Source: Ectocarpus siliculosus (lineage: Eukaryota; Sar; Phaeophyceae; Ectocarpales; Ectocarpaceae). From it: a stretch of DNA of 57,710 nucleotides. Position 1 is the stretch's first letter, and every line of letters begins with the position of its first letter. Below the pieces are notes generated by a model that saw only the letters and a list, made by a program, of their open reading frames with translations, had not been told where the DNA came from and ran no database searches. The stretch lies in the NCBI GenBank assembly GCA_000310025.1, contig FN648398.1:681316-739025 (forward strand). Reading direction: 5' to 3'. This document shows positions 1 to 10,040 of the stretch, in pieces. Position numbers and translations under genes: made by a program.

Positions 1-310
1 CTTCTTTGGGGCGCCAAAAAAAAATTCCCCCCCACAAAACCAACACTTTTTCCGCCCTTCCCGGATACCCACCCCAGTTCCCCGGTTTTGAAAGGCCCGG
101 GCTTCCCCTTGGGAGGGGGTGGCCCCCGGCCGCCGGGGTCCAGGCGTGGACCCCCCGGCCCATGTTGTGGAGGAACCCTTCCTCCCCCCCATCCGGGTGG
201 CCGGGCCGGGCCCCCACCCCCTCCGGGCCTTTTTACCCAGGTTTTGGTTTTTTGGGGGTTTTTTTTTAAAGGGGGGCTTTTTTTGGGGGGGGGGGGGGGG
301 GGGGGGGGGG
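1..310. other. low-quality contig edge
   Basis: Nearly every base lies in a stretched homopolymer run (A, C, G or T), ending in a G run of about 26 bases near 285-311. This is the look of a poor sequencing-read end rather than biology. Readable frames here are unreliable. A possible methyltransferase exon fragment on the minus strand near 120-185 is listed separately. Confidence 0.75.
120..185 (-). other. possible terminal exon fragment of the N-methyltransferase
   Basis: On the minus strand a short frame reads FLHNMGRGVHAW followed by an Ala/Gly-rich stretch ending GGH. Sarcosine/dimethylglycine methyltransferases end with a conserved Met-x-x-Gly-x-x-x-Trp segment followed by Gly-His-Leu-x-Trp-Gly, and this is the part missing from the gene at 846-4851. 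The segment lies downstream of that gene on the same strand. The surrounding bases carry homopolymer errors, so no splice site or stop codon can be trusted. Confidence 0.3.
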
Positions 311-845
311 GTGAGTCTCTCGTGCGTGGAAGTGTAGCTCTTGCAGAGGATGACTAGAGGATACTGCAATCTTCTGCCGAAAATGTACTATCGATCCGGT
401 TGATCTCGTATCTCTCGCAGTTACCGGGAAAAACAACAACAGTAGCAACAAAATCATCCAAGTGTGCCACCAATCCGATACACAGGGCTGTTGTTGTTGC
501 CTTCGTCAGAAGCGTCGTAATATCTCTTTTCCGATGCCCTCTCTTGCGGACTTCTCAAGCGCAAGCGACGAATTTCCGTGGTTACAGGGCAACTCTCAAA
601 CCAAGTGTACAACACTAGGAGGACCCCGAAAAAATCAGTCGCGAAAAAAAAGAGAAACACACACAGCACACAAAAGTGAGCAACAAATCAAACTCCGTAG
701 CTATGTATGACGTCGATGATCAGGTATCTTCGTACCAGCTCGTGTTGCGACGTTTGATGCTTCGGCCGCACAGCAGTTAGCACCCTCCCAAAACCACGAA
801 AAAACAGATACACAAGTACAGCTAGCTATCGCACGAACATCTCAC
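311..845. other. no gene recognised; probable last intron of the methyltransferase
   Basis: This follows the last confident methyltransferase exon on the minus strand. A good donor (GCG|GTGAG, exon ends at 846) opens an intron that would run leftwards through it. I see no domain, RNA gene or repeat. Confidence 0.5.
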
Positions 846-3800
846 CGCTCCGTAGTGCAAGGCGAGGTTGTCGGTCATGTCGACGAACTCGACGAACTCG
901 AGCCCGTGGGCCTTGCCCCACTTGGCGTAGGACTCGGGCGTGGCCATATCGTCCAGGTGGATGCGTTGGTACACCTGCCGGATGCCGGATGCCGGATGCC
1001 ACGCACATGGATGTTGTGGCATTGTCATGTTCACAGTGATCACCGTCCCGGTCTCTCTGCTCAGTACCTTGAAACATCGGCACGGATCCAACTGACGCCG
1101 ACACCTTCCGTGGTCACACATGCCACCTACCCGAAAAGGGCGCCACACTTCCAATAGCCAACAAAAGAGCAGTGGGAAAAAAAAAACCGAAGGGCCCGAA
1201 AGCATCAGGATTCAAAATGTTGTGTTCGATCGTTCTGTTTCCTCTCTCTGTTTCTTCCAGCAACGCCTTACACCAATTTTGAACTCCCGCCGAAAACACA
1301 CGCTCCCCCAAGCGGTAGAGCATAGGGGCGGAAGTGCTCCGTCTCAGGCGAATGTAACTGATGCCAATTTATCTACGGGGGCGGTGGCGTTGCTGCTCCT
1401 TTATCTCGGACAGAACAGCACAAACCGTGCGGGTCAGCAGGACTCGCGGCTTCACGCTACAACAGCACTACCCCCCCCCACGAGATTAATGGTCTAACGT
1501 CTACGACATGCGAAGGACCCCCCCCCCCCCTATGAGAATGATTCACGGGCCGTTGGCTTAACTACTACGGCCAAGGGTGACCCCCCCCTTACCTCCTGAA
1601 GGTCCTTGGGGTCGGCTTCCTTGGACTGCATGATGTCCGTGAAGACCATCCTCCCGCCGGGCTTGAGCACGCGGGCAGCCTCTCCGAGGGCCCTGTGCCG
1701 CTCCGACCCCGCGTGCAGGAGAGCGTCCTGGGAGGTCACCACGTCGCAGCTGGCATCCGGCATGCCCGTCTCGAAGAACGACTTCTCCCCGGGGACAATA
1801 ACCTGGGTCAACACCGACAATTTGCCCCAAGAGAGAAACGCACCAGAGAGTATTGTAAGAAACTTTCTTGCATTGCCCCGACGCTCGTTCCTTACTGCCT
1901 CTTTGTCGGGTTTCCCAGCAGCGATCAGATCGGATGTTTCATTTAAGGCTTCTGAACTACGCACCCGTCAAGGTGAAAAATCTTTCTTTTCTCGAGCCTG
2001 GAAATCTTAGAGGTAACTCCCAGAATCTCAGGTGGCGGCACGTTCTTCAGCACGTGTGTTTCTTATGTGCACCCATTTTGTTTGCAAATCACCTGCACAC
2101 AAATGCAGACAAGCTAAGCTACGGTGGTCCCTTCGCTTTTACCACCGCCGACGTCCTATCAAACATGCATGATGATTCGGTTCGCAAGCCTATGACTTTC
2201 GAGTCTTGCGGCACCCACAAGTTTGAACCGGGTGGTTTTCGATCGTACTCGCGGCCTTCCACCATACCTTTTTGTCAGCTGTAACGGCGGCTTTACTCTT
2301 ACCGTATCACCATCTTGCCTGTTGATCTCGGCAACAAGAAAAGGAGAGAAGTGAACTGAAGAAACACTACCGCCGGAGGGTATGTGACCGTTACACTACA
2401 ATCCAATCCACAAAGTGACACCCAGAAAGCATGGCGAAGAAAACGAGGAGCACTTCACGCACACAACACGGCAGAATGGATGCAAAGACGGTTGTGTCGT
2501 GTTTCTTGACTACTGCAGGGTACTATGCATTGAACATCTTTCTTATTGGCAGGACAAGTGATCCGGCCATGAAACCGTCACAACAGATTGAAAGCAAAAA
2601 AATAAAAAAAACACCTTGTCCTCCAGTCCCGCGTCTTTGGTAATGGCGGCGTTGATCTCGTTCTCACGGCTCGCAACGTTGATGCACACGACCTGACGGC
2701 AAAAAAAAGAAAGGAAACGAGAGGGGCACGCAGCAATCAGATTTAGGAACATGCTCGAACATTATCGGCGGCACCTCGCGTCCCCTCAAAATAACAACCC
2801 TGTTGAATCGTCAATTACCACAGCAGTGCCACAACCCTGTTGGTTTTCAATGTCCACAGCGGTGCCACAAGCGTGTAGATTGGTCAATAGCAACAGCGGT
2901 GCCACAACCCTGTTGAATTTGCAAACCAGCAGTGGCGCAACCTTGCTGATTGACCCACAGCCACAAAAGGGCCACAACCCTGCTGATTGGTCAATTGCCA
3001 CAGCCCCTGTTGTTGATTTGTTAACTGCCACAGCGGTGCCGCAACCATGCTGATGCGTCAACCGCCACAGTAGTGCCGAAGCAGCGACCCACCTTGCAGC
3101 CGAGCGTCTTGGCCGCCGCCCTCGCCGTGCCCCCATACCCGGAGCCCATGTCCATCATCGTGCACTCCGACGCGGGAGGCGCGTCCTCACCATCGCTGGT
3201 GGCGGTGGCGCCAGCGGGGAAGCACCGGGAGAGCAGCTCTTCGGTACACAGGGAGCTGGCCTTGGTGATGCGGTCCACCCCCTTCAGTTCCGCGTCCTCT
3301 CCCTCAAGCCTGGTGTACAGGCCCACGTGGATGTGCTCCCCGCCCCAAACCTGTGCAGATGACAGGATAGTTATTGTGTAAGTGGTTTTTCGAAAAAACA
3401 ACCATTTATTTTCGTTTCATGTTAAAGAAGTTTGACAAAAAGAAGGGGTGCGGTAGTTGAGTCGGTTTTTTCGGGGAAGGTGTGAGGGGCGCCGCGTAGG
3501 AGAGAGCTTGGGGAGCGTCCGACAAACACAATGTATTGCGTAAAATTGTGCATATATTTGTTGCACTTGAGTTCATTCCATCCATTCCCTTCCCTCGAAG
3601 GATTTGTGCCGCGAGTTGGGGAGACAACCTACCGGATACTGCACTGAGCATATTTTGAGTCTGTTTACAAGGCAATACACTGCTTCATCAGTGATGCCAG
3701 CTGGTGCTATTCCCCAAAACACCTACCTTAGGTACACGTTTTTACAGACAGTCCTCTGTAGATTTTTCAGCGACCGGCTCGCCCCGAAATCGAACCGAAG

Positions 3801-4851
3801 CCGATAGTTTCGTCTTCGCCAGTGTACGCACAGTATATGCTGACCTCATCTGGCTAGCACGGTCCACGGGGCCAACAGACAAAACCCATATCCAACGGAA
3901 GCACCCGAACATACACAATACACACACACGGGGGTCCAATCGGGCCCCCCCGCGGACGTAAATGTTCGGGTTTTGTGGTGCTGATTGTGTTGGTCTGTCT
4001 TCGTATGTATTCTGGACGTCGTTCAGGTTGTCTCCTGGACGTATCAGATGGGTTCACACAGGAGGAAAGTCACGCAGGAAGTGGCTGTCGTGTTGTTTTG
4101 TCGCACTTCCACGAAGTTACAAGGGACTTCCCGGGGTGGGCTCATGAGGGCACAGCAGTGTAATGGAGGGGGGTGCTGCAACACGAAAAAACAACAGGCA
4201 CTAGGACAAGCACACAGCTGGCTGCCAGCCGCCAGTTATGACGTGGTGCGCACCCGTCTTTACAGTGTACTGCTGTACATAAAAAAAACATTCGGCGTCT
4301 TCAGACAACTTGATTGGAGGTATGTACTAATTGATCGCTGATTCTAGCCGAGCTTAGTAAACAAAGCGCTCTTGAAATCCGTGACCATATTCTACGAAAC
4401 AGCAGTGGATGTGCAGGCCCTAAACAGGAGAGCATGTTTGATTCAAGGAATTCTCTGATGTCCTTGAGATACAACGAGGTCACATGGCCAAAGTCTCCGT
4501 CATGTGCGAGTGCGGGCGCATTCTCCACCGGCCGAGCCGAACTGCATGGTTGATGACACGATCGAGAAAACGCAGGCACGACTCAAATCCGGAGGCTGAA
4601 TCCTCTCCGCAGAATATTTTTCTTCGGAATCTTGTACTGCTCAATTGCGCATCGGTAGTCGATCTTGATGCCAATACTACTGCTGTCTATGTCTTTTTTC
4701 CAGAAAGAACCGTGCGAGACACAAAGCGACCACGCCGGTCGTATTGTACCTGCCGGTAGAAGTTGAAGGCGTTGTCGGAGTCGTAGTAGTCCTTGGCCAC
4801 GGAGGAGATCTCGTCCATCTTGTCGCTCGTTGCAACCACCGTGGGAGGCAT
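846..4851 (-). CDS. sarcosine/dimethylglycine N-methyltransferase-like (3' end missing)
   Basis: SAM-dependent methyltransferase of the glycine-betaine synthesis family, which methylates sarcosine and dimethylglycine to betaine, a cytosolic osmoprotectant. Minus-strand exons: 4750-4851 (ATG at 4851), 3093-3350, 2615-2692, 1593-1802 and 846-974. All joins are phase 0 with GT-AG sites and give 259 residues. The start MPPTVVATSD leads into YYDSDNAFNFYRQ, then WGGEHIHVGLYT, a family signature. SAM motif I is DMGSGYGGTARAAA; the next exon gives the VCINVASRENEIN strand; then SQDALLHAG and RVLKPGGRMVFTDIMQS. The last exon has RIHLDDM and LALHYG. The order matches the family throughout. About 30 C-terminal residues are missing, possibly in the damaged edge near 120-185. 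Exact substrate (sarcosine, dimethylglycine, or a related amine) cannot be fixed from sequence. The upstream 5 kb is shared head-to-head with the PPR gene. Confidence 0.8.
977..1000. repeat. 7-bp tandem repeat at a splice acceptor
   Basis: About 3.4 copies of a GCCGGAT unit abut the acceptor of the last confident methyltransferase exon, which starts at 974 on the minus strand. On the gene strand this is repeated GGCATCC immediately before the AG. Confidence 0.8.
2793..3080. repeat. degenerate tandem repeat, ~36-bp unit, about 8 copies
   Basis: Units begin with variants of CCACAGCGGTGCCACAACC and continue with CTGTTGATTGGTCAATT-like sequence. Divergence between units is considerable and some are shortened. 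The array fills much of the 400-base methyltransferase intron (2693-3092) and ends about a dozen bases from the donor of the 3093-3350 exon. No spacers, so it is not a CRISPR array. Confidence 0.85.
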
Positions 4852-5261
4852 GATGTGATGATGAGAGAGGATGCTCGCCGGGCTGCACGAAAGGTGGAAT
4901 TCTCACGAAAGTACGGTAGATACTCCTGGCAGAACGACAAGGGAAGCGGAGACGGACCACAAGGAGCACAAAAAACGTTAAAACGAAACAACAGAGTTGA
5001 CTTGGCCACACGCCCACACACGACGCTCGAATACCCTCTTTTCGCCGAGTCCACATTCTCTTCCAAGCCCTGTACCACCATCACGGGCGTAGGAGACTGC
5101 ACACGACAAATATTATTCTTTTCAACACAAGAACAAGAAGTATGCTATGTACACAACCTTCTTGCACTTCAAGCACGGGCTTGGTCAAAGGCAGGCGGGC
5201 GCGCCGGTCAAACACCAAACCGTTCGGTGATTTTTGACGACGAATACGGAAATGTTCCTGA

Positions 5262-5305
5262 TGTGCGACGCCGGCTGACATGTCAAACACGCAGTGTAGA
5301 CTATA
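5262..5305 (-). repeat. dispersed repeat copy A
   Basis: On the minus strand this reads GTTTGACATGTCAGCCGG followed by CGTCGCACA. The same core occurs near 14938-14980 (plus) and, diverged, near 35984-36015 (plus). The core includes the palindrome TGACATGTCA. Confidence 0.65.
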
Positions 5306-5775
5306 GACTGGTACACCGAAACTCGTATGTAGAGTGGTGCGCCATCATTGATGGGACAAACACACAAATACTTGTTGTCCATAGACCCGCTGTCTGCGTT
5401 ACTACCGAACTTCCTTGCAGACACCTGAAGCGGAGAGGCATCGGTCTGGGTGAGACCCAGTGATTCGGAGTGGTTGCAGATTTAGCGGAGAGCGAAATTT
5501 GCTATCTGCAACTGCCGTACAGCAATGTAGGCGACCACATGTAGTAGAGGTGGCCGTGTCCAAGAGGCTAAGTAAACTACAGCGCTCTAGTTTACAGCAA
5601 GCAGTCAACAGATTGATTCAGATTAGCAGAAGTCACAACAAGCAAAGGGCCGCCACCGGACGAACGGGTCAGTCAGAGAACATTTCCGAGTAAACGAAAA
5701 TACAGAATCTTGTGGTACAAAGATTGAGTATACACAAGACTTCAGCAGCAGATGAGGACTAATCAGCAGTTTCCG

Positions 5776-5837
5776 TTCGAGATCATGACCGTATGCACAT
5801 ACAGCACTTCGAGATCATAACCGTGTGCATACAACAG
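5776..5837. repeat. 32-bp tandem duplication
   Basis: Two near-identical copies of a unit starting TTCGAGATCATGACCGT, beginning at 5776 and 5808, with a few substitutions. Located in the gene-free stretch; no function is apparent. Confidence 0.8.
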
Positions 5838-8800
5838 CGTACATGTAGTTGTATAGTACCCCCACACACTGTCCAGGATCGAACAGCTTGCCTGTGCTTG
5901 GTGCCAGGCCGCCCCACATGCTCGGGGGGTTGCTCCCTCGTGTCGACGGCGAGGGCAGAGGTACAGGGTGCATCTCTAAGTTCGACAGCAGCAGCAACCC
6001 ATTTTACACATGTACCGCTTCGAGGAGACACACGCGGTGCTGAGTCGCAAAAGATAAAAAAAACAACGAGACAGGCATCAGCGCCCCCGACCTGCATACC
6101 ATCTGGGCACTCGCTCGACAGCCTTGCTGGTATCTCACACTTCGGAGAGCTTGGGCCCTCGGGTATCAGCAAGGGAATGTCAGCGACACACCGAACCCGA
6201 CCGTGTTCTCTCGGGCGGGTGTGGATGGCAGATGGTTTTCTTCACCTGGGGTGCGGATGCGTCACTCACTCGTGCCCTGAGGAGAAAACATGATCTACAA
6301 ATCCAAATCGATCCACCTTAACTCCAAAAACAACAGAGTGTCTACCCACTCCTTCGGCGACGCCCTTGGTTGTCCTCACCTCAAGCAGCTTGCTTCTTGC
6401 GGGTGTCTGTTGTCAGGCAGGTGTGTGAGGAAGGTGTGTTCGTGTGTGATGCGGGTAGGCTGCTGCTGCTGGGCTGCTGGGCGTCACGGCGGTGGAGGGT
6501 GGACGTGAACGATAGGTTGAAACCCGCTTGAAGTTTACAGTCCAGACCAGGGGAATTTTGGGTTCTCCCCCGGAAGAAGGCCTCACTGCCTCACGAACCT
6601 GGAACACCGTGGCACGCAGCTGGCCGGTGGCCGGCGCCCGCACCGCTCCTTTTTCTCCCGCGAACAACCAACCCCCTGCCAACAAGCAGGAAGAAACGCG
6701 TTGCTCGGGAGCTTGGGAGAGACGTGTGGAGCAGCACCTCGAGCACCAGGCTCCTTGTTCTCGCTCTATTTACATAGTACACGAGAGCATCCTGGACCAG
6801 CAACAAACATCAGCAGGTATATTCAACACCGCGGTAGACCTTTGTACGTGCAAAGGAGTTTGTGCAGGAGTGTCGTGCAGGGGAGCCTCTGCTGCCGTGC
6901 TGCCGCCCGGCTGTTCACAACCGCGACAGCAGCCAGTTCTGTTGGCCCCCTTGCACGGTCGATAAATTGTCGCGCACGTGATTCGCTCCCTACGACTTCG
7001 TTTGAACCGGTACGTCCCTGGGCAGCATGTTGCCCCCCAAGAAACTCTAATGCAACAACCGCCGTTCTCACATGTCCAGTCACCCTTCATACTCGTGCAC
7101 AGATCGAGCTGGGAGGATGCCCACATGGCTGGAACGCCTTGCGAAGGCGCTTGTGTTGGGGTGGTCCGTACATGGTGGAGATGGGTTCACAGGGTCCACA
7201 GGTGCGAGCAACACTTTTCCCGAGAGTTGTGTGTTGAATTGTTGAGCTGTCTTGTTGCTTGCTTCCCCGAAAACTGGCTCTCTGTGCTCCAATATCTTTA
7301 CTCCATGTGTGTACCTTCGCGAATGTGTACACATTCGCAATGGTGGCAAACACACATACACACGGCGGGCAGGATGATACATGAATAAGTACAAGTCCAT
7401 GTGTGGGGCTCATAGGGATGGGGGCGTGGGCATAACCAACAGGAGTACTGGGCAATAGAGGAGCGAGGATTTGCGATTTTCAGCAGTACGTGGCACCCGG
7501 GTTACAGGTCTCCACAAAAGCGATGGATTGTTTTCCGTTGTTGCTGTGACAACACAAGATGCGGAGCTCCCACAGCAACCGATATCCTAAGCTACAGGCC
7601 GTTATCCCTCGCTAGCTCCGGTTGTAGCGATCAAACTTGGCCAACCCTTGTATGTAAGTCGCTACAGCGCCAACGTTTGGACGGGATCGTTCTTTTCGGG
7701 GTCATGAGAGCTGTGAAGGTCAAATTTGGTGTTGGCCAGATGGTATCATAGGGCAACAATTTATAGTGGCGAACGCGAGGTACCACGGAAACTCAAGGCA
7801 CACCATTTTGTTTTGCCTTTGTGGGACATGCAACCCGGGTGATGTGCCATTTACATTACTGTCTCTGACAGCAACCATCAGCGCAGTGGATGTACCTGTG
7901 CAAGCAGTACTCAAAATATGACTACTTCGAAACTGTGTTGCAAAAAATCGCACAGCAGGCGAACCTCGTTTCACTCCCAATACCGGGAACCACACACCGC
8001 AAACAGAGCAACAGCAAGCACCGAGGCAGTACGTTATTGCTTGTTCGCATCGGCTGAGGTGTACATTGTCTCTGCTCTCTCGCGCGCACGCGGGGCCGGG
8101 TTGATTACGCGTTGAAGGGTGCATATTGTACCCGCCTGTGGTATTTTCCGTTTAGATCTTTGGCAGTCCGTTAGTTCTGGTAAGGGCATCTGCCCCACAT
8201 CAGAGAGATTAGGAACGGTGACACTGTGTTGGGCTGCCTCTTTGGCTCTCCCTGCTGATCTCTTCGTATCATTTTTTCTCTTTGGCGAGGCACGCCCGTG
8301 ATCTTTCTGCACACAAAGCAGTCGGAACTGCAATAGGAACTGAAATCGGAACCGTGGTCACAAGGATTAAGGGCTTCTTGCCAACCAATCTTGATTTGAC
8401 TGATTTCGAAAACGACAGTGGAGCATCCAGCAATTATACACGAGGCGCGTGAGACCAGTCGGGAAGTGTTACACAACAAGAATTCCGCGGGGTGTCACAC
8501 AGAGCAGAGGTTGGGGCTTGTCTCCAATGTCACGTAGTCTACCATCACTCACCTTCTCTCAAAGCAAGACAAAACTCCCCCCAGATTATTTTCAAGACGA
8601 AACAGGCGACACGGCGGGTGCTCAAATAAGGCCATTGCGTTGCGGCCCGACCTGGCATATATGCCAATAGAAGGCATCATGGAGCAGCGGCATGCGCTTT
8701 GGCACACCCAAGTCTGTTGCTGGGGCCGTGCTGCCGCAGGCTGCAGCTGCGACCCGAAGCACCCGCTAGTCTGAGTCTACACGTCAAGTCACGATCCACT

Positions 8801-10040
8801 GCGGTACGCGCTGTCACGCCCCGATCGCCCGTACTGGTGGTCGTCCAAGGCAGAAAGTGGTGTTAGCTACTGCTCTCCACAACAGTTCAGGAGGTTGGGT
8901 GTATGACGGTGCGTAGGGCAGTGGGCCGGGAAAGGTTTTCACCCAGATTCGGGGACGCTTCGGGCGGCAGCTGCAGCCTTCGACAGCACGGCCCCAGCAA
9001 AACATCTGGGCTTGTCAACGCTATGCCATGATATCCTCTACAAACTTCCCATGGAACATCAACACTTTGTAAAGCAGAGACCTTGTTCAAGCACTCGCCG
9101 TGACGCCTGTTTTGTCTTGATTTGAGACAAGTTGTGTGGAGGTAGGCTGCGTGATACGCTGGTAAAGACGAGTCCCAACCGCTGCTCTGTGCGACAACTG
9201 GAACATTTTTCCCTGTGGAACACTTCCCAACTGGTCTTATCCGTCTCGTGTGTGAGCGCTGAGCGCTCTTTCAGTTGTTTTCAAAATCAATAAAAATCAA
9301 CCCGAGTTGATTTCACAGGCTTTCTTTCCCCACTTGGGGCATGGGCAGGTGCTCCATTAAATACATTTAAGTGCATGTACATGTATCTCGCCGCAGCCGT
9401 AAGAGCTTCACTCTTCGTGCAGCGAGGAGATTTCGTTGGCTCAAGCGAAAGCCCGGGACGAATCGCATGGCGGCGAAATGGCGCCGATTTTTTTCCGGCT
9501 CGGTCCGGCAAACCAAAGGGCACATGCCGCCTTTTATATCGAGCGAAAAGGCCCGCCGTACTAGCACCCGCTGCCCCCAACGTCTGCTTTGTGCCGCGAC
9601 CTCGGTCTTGAAGTGCTGTTGGTGACCAACAACCATTCGTTAAGCATGGTATGTGTGTATGTACGTACGACAGCAGTGCTAACAACAAGCCCAACGTTTC
9701 ATCTAAAAGATCCCCTCCACTCTGTTACCAAATGCATTTGCGGTCGAATAGCAAGTAAACAAAGTTGGGCACTGCCAATATACGTATATCACTGCTAAGG
9801 CTGGGCCCGGGTGCCCATCGTAGTAGTATTTAGGTGTTCAGGTTCTTGATTACAAGCATGTCACTGCTGTGTCTGCAAGATGCAAGGTTGACATGTGTTT
9901 TTCCTCGTGTTGCAGGTCGCACATTCTCCGGGAAGTAGATGTTTGCTGCTGTGGCGCCGGGTGTAAGAGGTTGTTTGTCCTTTTAAAAACCTCGTGTCGA
10001 TTGCATATTCTCCGGTTGTATATTGCACGTTTGACCCGAC

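Larger units (their letters stand above)
4852..10040. other. gene-free stretch between divergent genes
   Basis: This 5.2 kb lies between the methyltransferase start (minus) and the PPR start (plus) and must hold both promoters. Open frames here are short, rich in Cys, His, Arg and Pro, lack known motifs and show no splice-linked continuity. I see short tandem repeats (5776-5837), a dispersed repeat copy (about 5262-5305) and a 21-base segment (9048-9068) also found near 16902. I cannot exclude unrecognised lineage-specific exons or noncoding RNA. Confidence 0.6.

Noticed and set aside
285-311. G run considered as a G-quadruplex element
   Set aside because: The whole neighbourhood shows homopolymer inflation, so it is most likely a sequencing artefact.
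2793-3080. Repeat array considered as a CRISPR
   Set aside because: Units are contiguous and degenerate with no unique spacers, and the array lies in a eukaryotic intron.
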